Source: Pomphorhynchus laevis
Taxonomy: Eukaryota; Acanthocephala; Palaeacanthocephala; Echinorhynchida; Pomphorhynchidae
Direction of reading: 5' to 3'
Length of the DNA: 64,000 bases
Assembly: GCA_012934845.2 (NCBI GenBank)
Contig: WNNJ02000009.1
Location: 62,001-126,000, forward strand
Both the position numbers and the translations under genes were made by a program. Below, piece by piece: positions 29,933-41,685 of this stretch (the first letter of the stretch is position 1; every line of letters starts with the position of its first letter). The notes under the pieces were generated by a model that worked only from the letters and a program-made list of their open reading frames with translations, made no database searches and was not told where the DNA came from.

Positions 29933-32345
29933 ATGTCATCTCTGCATATATTGAGTGTAATAAATAAGCAACCTTAGAACGGCTTTATTCAATAATATCT
30001 ATAAATAAATAAAGTTATACAAAAGGTACATTCTGATCATTTCATATCATAACATTCGCCCCGGCAGCAAAATTAATCATTTAGATAGGCCGGTCTTCTT
30101 CTGGTCCTCTCTTCTTGTTTTGGAATTGTGGCAGGCTCAATGAAGTTTTCGTTGTCGTCTTCTTGTGTTATAGTATGACTATTATCTTTTGATTCTTGGG
30201 AAAATTCATATTTCTCTTTCGATAATGAATCTTTATAACATATTGGCGAAAAGTTGGTGATTTCATGGGCCAAATTTTCTAATTCTACTTGGCTGCAGTT
30301 TCTGTCTTCATCAATTGATGGATTAGACGGGTATTTAGCCAATTTTCTAACTGATACGTCATGCTCATTACCTTGAGGTATATTTCGCACGGTAGCGTAA
30401 TTACCATTTGATTGTAGTACTTCAACAGGTCTGAAAGTATAATCAGTTTTAGGTGCCCTATCGTCTTTCAGTAGATACACTTGATCGTTATGAAGCCACG
30501 GCAATAAAACAAACGAGTTCCTTGAGTTCGCGGATAATTGAACATACGTTCGTGTGGCGTTTCCCCATTGCTAGTACATAGCAAATATCACATAGATGAT
30601 AATACTTTAGGTAGAACTGTTTCCCAGTTTTTTAAAGACAGATTTCTTGATTTAGTTTCTAACTGTATCGTCTTCCAAATTAATCCGACATATCTTTTGG
30701 CTTGACCGTTACTGCGCGGGTTGTAGGGTGTACTTATACTGTAGGCTATGCCCTTAGATGATAGAAAATCACGGAACTCACGAGATTGAAAGCATGATCC
30801 TTGGTCCGTGTGTATTCCACCAGGACTACCAAAAATACTTATGATTTGTCGTAGTGCAGTAATTACTGACAGGGATGAACAATCTTTACAAGGAATCGCA
30901 AACGGAAAACGGGAGAATTCATCGACAACGCAAAGTAGATAACGGTTTCGAGTAACGGATTCAAGCGGACCTTTGAAATCTACACATAATCTCTCGAATG
31001 TCTGAGTGGCGTTGGTAACGTGGCTAACGGTAGGTTTACAAAAGCGATGTTTCAGTTCGGCACAGATATGACAACTATTGATAACTTTCGTAACGTCTGA
31101 TTTATCATATGGCAAGCGATGCTGTGTAACGAAATGCAGCATTCTAATAATGCCAGGATGACAAAGAGTATTGTGAATGTGTTTTAATTGGTTCAATGAT
31201 CCAGTATGGGCACACATGTGCATAAATCTTGACATAGCGTCGGCTGCCTTATTTTCAGTTCCCATACGATACTGAATTTCGTATTGATAAGGAGCTAATT
31301 CAAGTCGCCATCGAGCCACTTTATCATTTTTGATCTTGCTCGAATGAGCTCTATCAAACATGAAAGAAACAGAGCGTTGATCTGTTATTATAGTGAACGG
31401 TTTACCAAGTAAATGATGCTTCTAATAATGAATGCTATTTAGAATGGCCTGGGCCTTTTTTTCAATGCTGGACTGATGTAACGCAGTTTTTGGTAGGGTT
31501 TGTGAAAAAACGCAATCGGCTTTGATGCTTGGCTCAGAACGGCACCTATCGACGAATATGATGCACCAGTCTCTACGGTCAAAGAAAGATAGTGAGTATA
31601 CGCTGTTATAATTGCCTAAGAAATTTCATTCTTCAAGTCATCAATAGCTTTGTTAACATCACTTGAATGCGGATATGTATCACAATCGAGCAAATGTTTT
31701 ATTTTTCGTGAAAACGAAGGTATCCATTTAGAATAATATGCAAGGAGACCCGTTAGACGCTGCATAGATTTTCTATCTGTAGGAATCGGAAAATTAATAA
31801 ATGGTTTGACACGATTGGGATCCGGTTTATTAGTACCTTTCGATAGGTAATAGCTCAAGAAATTCAACATGTTTTGGCGATATTTTGTTTTCTCCTTGGC
31901 TAAGGTGAGATGCACACTCTTTGCAACTTCGCCAATTTTTTGATACCGTCCATCGTGTTCCTCATAGCTTCGCCCGCAAATAATTATGTCGTCTAAGTAG
32001 GCATAGACACCGGCTAAGTTGTTATCCTTGATTAATTGGTTAATTATACGCTGAAAAACGCATACAGAGTTGGTTAGTCCAAAAGGGATTCTGCGGTACT
32101 GATATAAATTCCCATCTGCTTCGAAAACAGTGTATGGACCATCTTGACTCAACAAAGGTATTTGGTAATAAACTTGGGATAGGTCAAAGGTTGTATATAC
32201 CGAGTATGAAGCAATATCGGAGATCATGAAGTCGATTCTCGGAATAGGATATGCATCCAGTAACGTGTGACGATTAATAGTACATGAGTAATCTACGACC
32301 ATTCTTGGATTTCGCCCATTTTAACCACTTTCATTAGTATACAAT
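29933..32345 (-). mobile_element. Gypsy-2 (Ty3) LTR element, 5'-truncated, broken
   Basis: Parts from right to left: RT (MVVDYSCTINRHTLLDAYP, PFGLTNSVCVFQRII, YLDDIIICGR; 31616-32302), RNase H (31200-31600), integrase with HHCC region and catalytic core (30588-31250), integrase C-terminus (30073-30504), then GGGGCGAA and a probable 3' LTR (about 29933-30058) beginning TGTTATGATATG. Gag, protease and 5' LTR are absent. At least three breaks. It lies inside PLE-1. Different family from Gypsy-1. Age not measurable with one LTR. Confidence 0.82.
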
Positions 32346-32663
32346 AGATGATATTATACATCATCTAATATGAAATATTTATTAATATAATATATAATAT
32401 AATCCAAAAATCTTCTCTTTTTAATAGTTTTTGATTTAACATTGACTTATTTTCTACAGTAATATATTTATTTCTTTAATAATACTGTCTATTATACAAC
32501 TCAACCTATCATATTCGTTAATTAATCGTTGATTTATTGAACAAATGATATCTTTACAAAAACTTTTTATATTTACATAAAGATCTTTTAGCTTATTATC
32601 ACTTAAAAGTTGTTTTAATATTTCTAATCGTTCATACAATCGAACTACACGGACAGTATACAT
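32346..32663 (-). pseudogene. Possible PLE-1 N-terminal coding piece
   Basis: The minus frame 32454-32663 reads VVRLYERLEILKQLLSDNK, LKDLYVNIKSFCKDI and LINEYDRLSCIIDSIIKE, a charged, helix-prone (coiled-coil-like) peptide. It faces away from the plus-strand PLE copy and in the same direction as PLE-1, on the far side of Gypsy-2. It fits as the N-terminal region of PLE-1 by position only; I see no conserved motif. 32346-32453 is AT-rich with a TAGATGATATTATACATC near-palindrome. Confidence 0.35.
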
Positions 32664-33045
32664 CTTCTTGTGTCATTTCTCAACATATAGGTGTTAATAA
32701 ACGCTTAATGGACATTAATCTAATTACACCACTGAGGAAAGAAACTAACAAAACAAAGCGTAAAATTATCGAAACTATGTATCTTGAGACTTTTAAAGAT
32801 TGCTTAGTCCCTAACAATAAAGCAGACATCACATTAAAGCTTAGTTTAAACTTAGTTGCTAGAAATTTATGTTGCCACCATCAGTACAGATAGACAATGG
32901 ATGAACAATCAGTAGGGCGTTTTTTTGCACTTTCTAATTCCTTTTACTAATGTATTTTATTTCTAGACCCTGAAGATGACGTGCCGTAGTGCCGTCGAAA
33001 TATTGGATTTTTCTAATCAAATAAATATAACTGCTTACTCGCCTT
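32645..33045 (+). mobile_element. Penelope-like element, inverted partial copy
   Basis: Plus-strand frame GQYTSSCVISQHIGVNKRLM to NLVARNLCCHHQYR is nearly identical to the minus copy at 29504-29760, followed by an undisturbed 3' UTR, the CTGAAGATG...CGAAATATTGG motif (32970-33007) and an end near 33045. It lies head to head with PLE-1. Inverted partial copies at the 5' side are a known habit of Penelope-like insertions. Confidence 0.85.
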
Positions 33046-33164
33046 GTAACAATTAAAATTTTATTTCGTAATCATTTGAAGATATATTTGCTGAATTAGT
33101 AACCTATTAGTAACCTTCATGTTGTTACTTCATATAGTAACCTAATACTGTTCAACGATGTAAA

Positions 33165-33260
33165 GTTCTTAAGAAATTATTTTTTTATATTTTTTATTAA
33201 CATATACTGAGTATATGTTAATATATTAGGCAAAACCAATATGTCTCTAATGTAATATTA
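33165..33260 (+). repeat. Direct repeat, right copy
   Basis: TTCTTAAGAAATTATTTTTTT and TTAATATATTAGGCAAAACC, matching 25545-25700 in order and orientation. Confidence 0.5.
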
Positions 33261-33359
33261 CATATTGTATATATTGATGTATTTTGAGACCGTTTCCTGG
33301 GATCAGGCATTTCTGATACAGCCATTTATTATAAAGAGTAATAGAGACCAGAAGAACAA

Positions 33360-34655
33360 ATAAACTTTATTTTGACGTTACGACTATTAATAATAATGAG
33401 AGAATTTATTATACCTCTTTACCGTTCGGTACTGGGTAAACAAAATAAATACACCAAAAGTTTATCAATTTTATAAATTGTATTTCAAAATCTTCTCCTA
33501 CTGTCAATATCGGATAGTGACATATTTTTCAAAATTGGGCAAGTGAAGATATGCAGGTTAGATGCGCATTCATTTTTACAAAGAACACAAATGCACAAAG
33601 AGCACCGTGCATGTACTGAAATTCTAATAGCGCAGAATTTATCGTGATATCCATGGACAGATGCTCTCCAGATCAGCGGTATTTTCCTTGCACAGGGTTC
33701 TCTCCATTTAGTCTGTAAGAATGCCGGAGTAAGATAAAATTCAGAATCCAATGACGTCGTCTTTCGAAAGAACATGTTCAGGTTAGTAGTAAATGATGCA
33801 GTGTGTTCAAGATTAAATGTTGAGCAAATGTATTTAGAGCAAGGTTCTAACGATGATAGTATCGCTATAACCGATGAAGAACATTTTGGTGAGACTCCAA
33901 CAATTCGCTTCACGAATCTCCATTGACACCTGTCCAGCTGCTGAAAATTGAAGGGACTTAAATCCGACCAGATAACTGGCAAAGCATATGAAACTATGGG
34001 AAGCAACATACTTCGAAAATACCGGAGGGCTCCTGAGAAAGATAAAGAACCTAAGTTTTTTGCATAAGAGGTTGCTACAACTAACTTCGAGGATTTACGA
34101 TGTAGGTGTTCAGTAAATGACCATTTCGACGAAAGTAATACTCCCAAATAATTGTAACTATTGCAGAATTCTAAATCTACATTGCCTATTCTCAGCATGT
34201 CACATCGACGCAAAGGTCCACCTAACCGAAATTTAAGGGCTTTCGATTTATTTACATTCACCGTCAACTGATTTGATAAACAATAGGATGACAGAGCATC
34301 TAACGCACTTTGAGCGGATAAAAGATCTTTGGCTAATATTACTAGATCGTCGGCATAGAGGGTACAAGAGACTTCATTCGATGCATGACGAAGATGCATA
34401 GGCAAATCCATAACAAAAAAGGAAAATAATATAGGGCTGAGTGGATCTCCCTGTAAAACACCGCGATTAGCAAAAAAGAAATCAGAGGTGTTGATACCAT
34501 CAGATACTTTAAGGCGATTAGGCTGAAGCACAGAATAAATAAGATACAAAAAGCGACCACTAACGGACACTCTGGTGGAAAGTTTATCAAGTAACAAAGA
34601 ACGATACACTGTGTCAAATGCTCGCTCAAAGTCAACAAAAGTAGCATACAACATC
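33360..34655 (-). mobile_element. LINE-I, RT copy, 5'-truncated
   Basis: The minus-strand frame from 34655 to 33485 (about 390 codons) is open: LYATFVDFERAFDTVYRSLLL, GVLQGDPLSPILFSFFVMD, CTLYADDLVILAKD, NVNKSKALKFR, YNYLGVLLSSKWSFTEHL and a C-terminal CSLCICVLCKNECASNLHIFTC (Cys/His cluster). The apparent N-terminal 37 residues of the 429-codon frame come from the adjoining PLE-linked repeat and are not part of the LINE. The RT fingers and endonuclease are missing. RT clade unclear. The tail region 33300-33480 shows no hairpin of the A/B type. Confidence 0.85.
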
Positions 34656-34762
34656 ATTAGCATGTATTTGGCCCCGCTGCTATGTTTGGTAAAGGAGTTA
34701 GGGGCAGAAACCTGATAGCATAGCAGTTCCTCCTGATATAGCATCAGTTCCTCCTGATGATA
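34653..34762 (+). repeat. Structured core of the PLE-linked repeat, good copy
   Basis: CATCATTAGCATGTATTTGG, GCCCC (34671-34675), CTGCTATG (34677-34684), GGGGC (34701-34705), CATAGCAG (34719-34726), TTCCTCCTGAT twice. Pairings GCCCC/GGGGC and CTGCTATG/CATAGCAG are both intact. It is truncated after the core by the 3' end of LINE-A copy 2. Confidence 0.75.
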
Positions 34763-37700
34763 ATAATAATACAAATTTATTTAATGTGGCAAATGCGTAC
34801 AAGCTGTACGCTTACAAGTCCACAAACAAAAATGAAAAAGTCAAGCAGATAAATTGTTAAAATGGGATCGGATTTGTCGGTTGAAGCACTGCAGGAAAGT
34901 TGATTGGCGTATATGAATGGGCATATGATTGCACGATAGAGGAGCAGCCACCAGGAAGGAGCGGAGTCCAAAGGAGGTAGGGTAGTTTGGGACATGTAAA
35001 AGAAGGGAATTACAGGAACGCAAGGAACAGTAAACAAGACGAGAATTATCAAGAAAAAGAAGGTTGAGAAATGAAGGGATATGAAAAGTTACAAGGCGGA
35101 AAGCAACGATAAGAAGACGAATTTGAACACGACAATAAATTGTAGGCAAATCGAGAGAAGCAAGATGGTAGGATGTATGATCAAAACGACGAAGACGGAG
35201 GAGAATTCGGACGGCTGCGTTGACGATGCGTTGTAGGGGAAGAAGAGTGGATTTAGGTGGAGTTGGAAAATAGACCAAGACAATAATCGAGTCTAGAAAA
35301 AAGGAAAGAAGATATTTAGAGTCATACAAGAAGGGAAATCGATCAATCTACGAACTTGACGGAGGTTGCGGAGTATCAATGTAGATGAGCGTACTTTATC
35401 TCTAACGAAAGGTTTAAGTGAAAGTCGGTTGTCAAAATGGAAGCCTAGGAAAACGAGATTATCAACGATAGGAAGAATTGTAGAATTTAATGATACGGAG
35501 GGAGGTTCGAAGCCGAGGCGTCGAGGTAGGATCCACATAATTTTGGATTTATCAGGATTCAGAGAAAGGTGAAGGGAAGAAAGATGATTGGAAATTGAGA
35601 CAAGACAGTCGGAAGCGGAAACACTAAGATCGTGAATACGATAAACAGGTGCATGAGCATAGATGAGAATGTCATCAGCATATTGCATAACATGGAAGTT
35701 AAATTTATGAGAAATCGAAGACAAATCACCAAGAAGAAGAGAGAAAAGTATAGGGCCTAATACGGAGCCTTGTGGAACACCGGACGGAATGGACGAAGGA
35801 TGGGAGAGAGAAGAGTTAGAATATACGCGAAATGTACGGTTTGATAGATATGAAGAAAACCATGATACAGTGGGTAAAGAGAAGCCATAATCATAACGAT
35901 GGCGATGGAGAGGAATCGAGTGATCGACGATGTCAAAAGCAGACGATAGATCAAGAGAAACTATGACACTACATAATTTATGATCGCTCGAGATGAGTAA
36001 GTCGTTAAAACTTAAAGACATGCAATTTCGGTAGAGTAATTAGAGCGAAAAGCGGCTTGGTAGGGAGGAAACAAGTTAGAGGAAAAGAGATATTTATTAA
36101 CTTGCTTGAGAACGAAACGCTCAAGGAGTTTAGAGAGGGTTGGGAGAAGTGAGATTGGACGGTACGAAGATGGTAGTGAGGAGTCGAGAGATTGCTTTTT
36201 GATAAGAGGACGAACAGTGGCGCATTTCCAGATGGAAGGAAATGTACGGCTACGGATGGACGAGTTGAACAATGTGGTTAGGAAGGGTAAGATAGAGGAG
36301 CAGATATTTTTAAGCAATTGAGTGGGAATTAGGTCAGAAGGAGAGGTTTTATTAGGTAATGACAGCAGAACCGAAGAAACTTCATCAGGCGAAACGGGAA
36401 GAAGGTGGAATAGTTCTGGAAGGGAAGTATTTAAAGATAAGAGTGGCTACAAGGGGGCTATGGGTAGTAGGGAAAGTAAATTAGATAGCTTAGTTTGTAG
36501 ATAAGAAGAAAATTTATCAGGATTTATATTACAAGAAGTAGATGATCGTGAAAGAATTGAGTTTAAGATTTTCCAATGAGATTTAGAGTTGGAAGATGAC
36601 TCGAGTTGATTTCGCCAAAAGAGAGTACGTTTAGTACGTATAAGAATGAGATGTGAACGGCGTTGAGAAAAGTAGGAATCACGAAGATTTGGAGGGAGTG
36701 AGTTGGGTGAACGTTTAAGAAAGCGTTTATACATACGAAAAGAGTGACGGAGTCGACGCTTAGAAAGACTACAGTCAGAATCGAACCAGGGAGCATGGCG
36801 CAAGCGCTGGGAACGTCGAAGTTGACTAGGCAGAAGGTTATTGAGGATCGACGTAAGTTCAGAATCAAACAGAATGCAGAGATCATCGGGAGAGATAGTT
36901 AAGTGGAAGTGAAAAGAGTGAAGAATTGAGTAAGGCTGTGCAGAGAACAGGGATATCGAGAAGCTTCCATGGTCGACTTGGTGTAGATAAAGGTAAAGGC
37001 GGAGAAGGAGGATGGGGACGAGTAAGAGTAAGAGTGACAAGGAAATGATCGGACAAACCAGGATCAGTAATTGACAAGGAGGTATAGTCATTGAAGCAGT
37101 TAGGAACAGCAATGATGTCGAGAGCACCGCCGAGAATATGAGTTGGGCTTGTTGAAAGTAATTTATAGTTAAAATCAGAAAAAAAGATTAGATAAAGTGA
37201 TAGAGTCAGAGTCAGCCGGTCGATCAAGACGAATGTTAAAGTCACCGAGAACAAAAGAAGGAGTATAAGACACTGAACAGTGAGACATTAGATCTGCAAG
37301 GTCGTTAAAGAAGATACGTAATGGGGCAACTGAACCTGGACGGTATACAATTACAAGTTCCAGAGGGAAAGGCGTTGATAATCTGCATATGAGTAATTCG
37401 AATGAAGTGTAACGGATGTTAACGTTGATTTTACGTAAAGACATTGGGTGACGAGCAATGGCAACAATACCGCCATGGTTAGACGCAGTAGATGTATGAG
37501 ATGTAATTTGACGAGCTGATTCAACTAGAGAACAACCAGAGCGACATAGACGACGAATAGCAAGATCGTCGGAGTCAGAGTGCCAGGATTCGGTAATGCA
37601 GAGAATATCGATAGATAATTGATCGAAGATATCGAGAAGCATATCAGCTTTATAAAGAATGGAGCGAGTATTGAATAGACTAAGACGAAAAGTATGCTTA

Positions 37701-39045
37701 GGAGCGAGATCGACTAGCGAAGAAGACAAGGGGGAGAGATGGGACGCCATCGAATTTTTGGCCTTGTGTGAAGAACGTGAAAATTTCCGTTGATTTTACG
37801 TATAGATAAGGATGACTCGCCGTTTGTTTCACGTCGATGTTTTTCAATGCGAGCTAAATTGAGCTGGGCAATATCAGAAGGGGAGCGGTCAGGAAAGATA
37901 CGGCAAGTAGATGAAGTGGTAAGAAGTTTAAAACGTTGGGAGAGTACCGAAGAGGCATGTGAACTATGTCGGAAAATGATTTTCAAGAGTGGAGGACTGA
38001 GATGATTGGATTTAGTGGATTTGTTTAAACGAATAAAGGATACAGAAGCAATATTATTGAATAGTGATGGGTTATCATCAGGAATAATGGTTGCTAGGAT
38101 AGACTTGAAAGCAGATACATCATCATTGAGGCGAGATTGTGGATTGATAAAGAATTAATATTGGTTGGAGCAAGTGTGACAGGAGCGGGGTGTTGAATCG
38201 GTTGATCAGAGATGTGACTGGATATGATTTTAAATGAAGGATGTAAATTATTTGGAAGTGTTACGTGGGAGGTAGAGTAAGGAGAATTAAAATAGGTTGG
38301 GGCATGAGTGACAGGAATGGAGTGTTGAATCAGTTGATCGGAAATGCTACTGGAAATGATTTTGATGGAAGGGTGTAAATTATTGAAAGGTGATACATGG
38401 GAGGTCGAGTAAGGAGTACGTGTGGAGAATAAAGAAGTTTGAGATTTATTTAGATTGGGGGAGGAATAGGAAAGATGAGGTACGAGATGAAAAGCTTTAC
38501 CGTTAGCATTGTTAGAATGAGAAAGGTTAATGAAGTTTGGCACGTAGTTGAACGAGGAGTGTGTGAGAGAGTAGGTTCATTAATGGGATTATATGATGCG
38601 AAGTCAGGTGTTGATGCGAGGGAAACATCTAAAACATCATTGGTCCGAGTGGTCGTGTGTGATACAGGAGTAGATGAGCAGGATAAATGTAGTAGTCGTA
38701 CTGATGTACAAAAACCGCAAGTGAAATGTTTACGTTTATACACCGAGTGGTCGGATATTTTAACACGAACAAGTGTCCATACATCGCAATCTTTGGAATC
38801 GCATCCAACTTCAAAGCTGGTATAACCATCATTGCATTCTGATGTGGAAGATTCTTGATCAGGAACAGGGATCTGAGATCGCGCTTTTTTAGGCATGACC
38901 TTTTATCGATAGATTGAGCTCAATCCGCGAGCGTAGCGAGCGGAACTGACAGGAATAATCTGGAACTTGACAGAAATAATCTGGAACTGACAGGAATAAT
39001 CTGGAACTGACAGGAATAATCTGGAACTGACAGGAATAATTGAAA
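34763..39045 (-). mobile_element. LINE-A copy 2, near full length, several frameshifts
   Basis: Same layout as copy 1: five 20-bp monomers (38942-39040), ORF1 (38896 downwards, with the same four-cysteine finger), endonuclease (37750-37175 and 37254-36883), linker (37127-36447), RT (36317-35293) and C-terminal part (35329-34841), then hairpin 34795-34811. Sequence identity with copy 1 is very high by eye. ORF1 has an internal deletion near 38140 and ORF2 at least four frame changes, so it cannot be autonomous. The 3' end abuts a TAATAATAATA run. Confidence 0.9.
38942..39040 (-). repeat. LINE-A copy 2 5' monomers, five units
   Basis: Five units of the 20-bp monomer seen at 7150-7289; the second has one extra base and a substitution. 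Confidence 0.88.
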
Positions 39046-39059
39046 GTAGTTTATTAAGC

Positions 39060-40315
39060 AGCCAAGAAAGTTCAAACTATATACAAAAAGCTTTATTATT
39101 AAAAGCTTATGAAAGAGATTAATTCTAATTATTTAAATGTAAATCCAACATATGAATGTAGTGATTTTAATTTAGAAATAATTATTACAAGTCACTGTTC
39201 TATAATGGATTAAAGGGTAAAAAGGTTGAATCAGATAATAAAACTATACCTATATTATATTGGAATCCAAACTTACATAAAAATCAAATAAAACAAAGTT
39301 TCATATGTAGTGCGTTTAAATGTACATTAAAACCACTTTCTGTTAATATGAATAAAATACTTCAAGTAATTAAATCACACTTTAAAAATACTGCAAGGTA
39401 ATCGAAATTAATACTGGTATAAAACACTATTTCAGTATTAATTCTACAAAAGAATTTTTAGAACAGACAAAAGGAATAAATTTTCAAAATATAAATACAT
39501 ACGATTTTAGTACGCTTTATACAAATCTAGATTTAGTAGATATTTAAGAAGCGTTAGTAAAATTAATTAATCTTATATTCGAAAAAAGATATACATATAT
39601 ATGTTATAATAATTATAACGCCTATCTTACAAAAATTAAACCATCAAGTAAATATAAATATATGGATTAAAATTGAATTAATAGAATCCTTAAATATTTT
39701 GATAAATCAAAATTATTTAAAAGTAGGGACATCTATATTTAGACAAGTAAAAGTTGTTCCAATGGGTGGTAATAGTAACCCAATTATAGCTGACTTGTTT
39801 TTAAGCTTTATATAATATGAATTTATTCATAACTGTGTAAAAACTAAATCTAAACTATATAAATATATGAAATATATGTTTCGATACATTGATGATATAT
39901 GTGTATTTAATTCTAATAATTTTTATTCAATTAGTGAGCACATTTATCCAGAAAGCCTTATTCTTAACAAAACCAATATTAATGATAAAGAAGGTGTATA
40001 TCTAGATATGAACATTAAATTAACATGAGCATTCATGCATACCATATAATATAAAATATAATACATTAAATAATGAAATTTTAAGAATTGCAACAATATG
40101 TAATGATATTGGCTTTCTACAAAATCATTTAAATAATTTAATAGATACATATTTTAAACTAGGTTACTATAAAAATAACATCAAGCAGAAAATAGTAAAA
40201 TATATAAATCAACACAATAATATAAAGAATAAATTTAAACTCTTAAGTGGCAAATTTTTATGGATGGATAATAAATAATACTTTGTATTAGAATAATTCT
40301 TACTTTGCATTAGAA
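39060..40315 (+). mobile_element. Penelope-like element 2, RT only, broken
   Basis: Plus-strand pieces: INTGIKHYFSINSTKEFLEQ, NTYDFSTLYTNLDLVDI, VVPMGGNSNPIIADLFLSF, YMFRYIDDICVFNS (catalytic motif), IYPESLILNKTN and YLDMNIKL, then FLWMDNK at the coding end (about 40278). This order (FSTLYT, GGN..P..ADL, RYIDD, YLDLNI) is that of Penelope-like RTs. No GIY-YIG domain follows, so it resembles endonuclease-lacking members. AT-rich, several breaks, old. The PLE-linked repeat follows directly and is likely its 3' terminal region. Confidence 0.75.
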
Positions 40316-40660
40316 TAAGATACTAGATAGTTTTATCAGAGGAAATACATCATTAGCATGTATTTGGCCCCGCTGCTATGTTGGGTAGAGGAACAGGGGC
40401 CGAAACGTGATAACATAGCAGTTCCTCTTGATGTCCTTTAATCCTTATTCTGCTACATAGTTTGTTATCTATTAGTCAATTCATAAAAATTGATTTTTAT
40501 TTTTAATTTCAGTTTATAATTCATCTTGATATAAATTATATAAAATCTTATAACAATTATTTATTATTAATTAATTTTTTATTATTTAACTATTTAACTT
40601 TTATTTTACATTATTTTTTATTTGCAATATAAAATACGTCGACTCAGTTTGCTTATTTAA
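40316..40660 (+). repeat. PLE-linked terminal repeat, most complete copy
   Basis: Starts TACTAGATAGTTTTATCAGA right after the PLE-2 RT, contains the structured core (40366-40427), then AATCCTTATTCTGCTACAT, ATTAGTCAATTCAT, CTTGATATAAATTATATAAA, and ends near ACGTCGACTCAGTTTGC. Partial copies lie at 912, 2456, 17220, 18380, 34653, 59330 and 60700. Being attached to an RT and dispersed, it is probably the 3' UTR or pseudo-LTR of PLE-2. Confidence 0.75.
40366..40427 (+). ncRNA. Candidate structured RNA with interleaved pairings
   Basis: Three complementary pairs in the order a-b-c-a'-b'-c': a GGCCCC (40366-40371) with a' GGGGCC (40396-40401); b CTGCTATGTT (40373-40382) with b' AACATAGCAG (40412-40421); c GAGGAAC (40388-40394) with c' GTTCCTC (40421-40427). 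They cross, so they imply a pseudoknot or alternative folds. Other copies keep b/b' with compensating changes (17277/17294) and c/c' with compensating changes (GAAGAA/TTCTTC near 18621-18636). Function unknown. Confidence 0.5.
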
Positions 40661-40689
40661 TAAGCTCACATAACAATGTCATATTTCAA

Positions 40690-41685
40690 GGACGTTAAGT
40701 ATGCACTGTGCACATAGATGTATTGGAAATTGACGATAATCCCCCAACAAGTAGTGAGATCAGCCAAGTAATTAGCACACTAAAATTCAGAAAATCTGCG
40801 GGACTTGATCAAATTTATCCTGAATTTATTAAGCATGGTGGCCCTGATGTTGAATATCTGACGGATATGTTCCTATGCATATAGAACCACAATCGGGTCC
40901 ACTTGGATTGGCAGACTTTGGTTATAATTCCCATACTAAAAAAGGGAGACGCTTCACTATGTTCGAATTACCGGCCTATATCACTCGTACCGGTTGTATA
41001 TAAAATCATGAAATCAGAATCAGGCTCTTGCGGCAAATCCAAACAAGAGAACATCAATCTGGATTTAGATCGAACCGAGGATGTATTGATCATATATTTA
41101 CCCTTCGCGTTCTGATGGATGTCCGTCAATAGTATCATCAGCCGTTGGTGTTATTATTCTTGGATTTCAGATCGTCATTTGACCAAGTTAATGGACTAGC
41201 CATCTGGAAACTTCTCCAACCTTAGATATTCCTACTCGTCTATGTGAACTTATCGGTGCAATGTATGAAAATACTATGTCTGTCGTGCGAGAAGGTAGCT
41301 GTATCTGAAGGTCGTTTCCTGTCAGTTCAGGTGTTCGACAGGGGGATGTACTGTCACCAGAACTATTCAACATTGTCATTGACCATCTCCTTTGGGAAAC
41401 ACTTGACCAGCACAGTGATATATACGCTTGCATCCGAGCAATGTTCTGCTTTCTGATCTGACCTATGCGGATGATGTCGTCCTACTGACTGAATCATCTG
41501 ATTATGCGCAACGTACAACAAACCGTATAGACAAGGCAGCAAGAAAATACGGGTTGCATCTTAACATACCGAAATGTAAGCTACTCGCCATAAACTACCT
41601 ACCATGCCCAGTTATTATCGGTGGTATAATAATATATTGAACAGGTACAATCTTTCACTTATCTCGGTTTAATATTTTCCGATGA
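40690..41685 (+). mobile_element. RTE-like LINE, left part (split by LINE-B)
   Basis: Plus-strand pieces in shifting frames: WQTLVIIPILKKGDASLCSN, YRPISLVPVVYKI, LFLDFRSSFDQVNG, VRQGDVLSPELFNIVIDHLL, TYADDVVLLTESSDYA, LNIPKCKLLAI, and FTYLGLIFSDEK up to the insertion point at about 41685. VRQGDVLSP and the YADDV motif point to the RTE or a related group. Broken by several frameshifts; 5' truncated. Confidence 0.75.

Noticed and set aside
33485-34774. 429-codon protein beginning MYYYYHQEELMLYQEELL
   Set aside because: The first 37 or so codons read through the PLE-linked repeat; only the part from about 34655 down is LINE-I.
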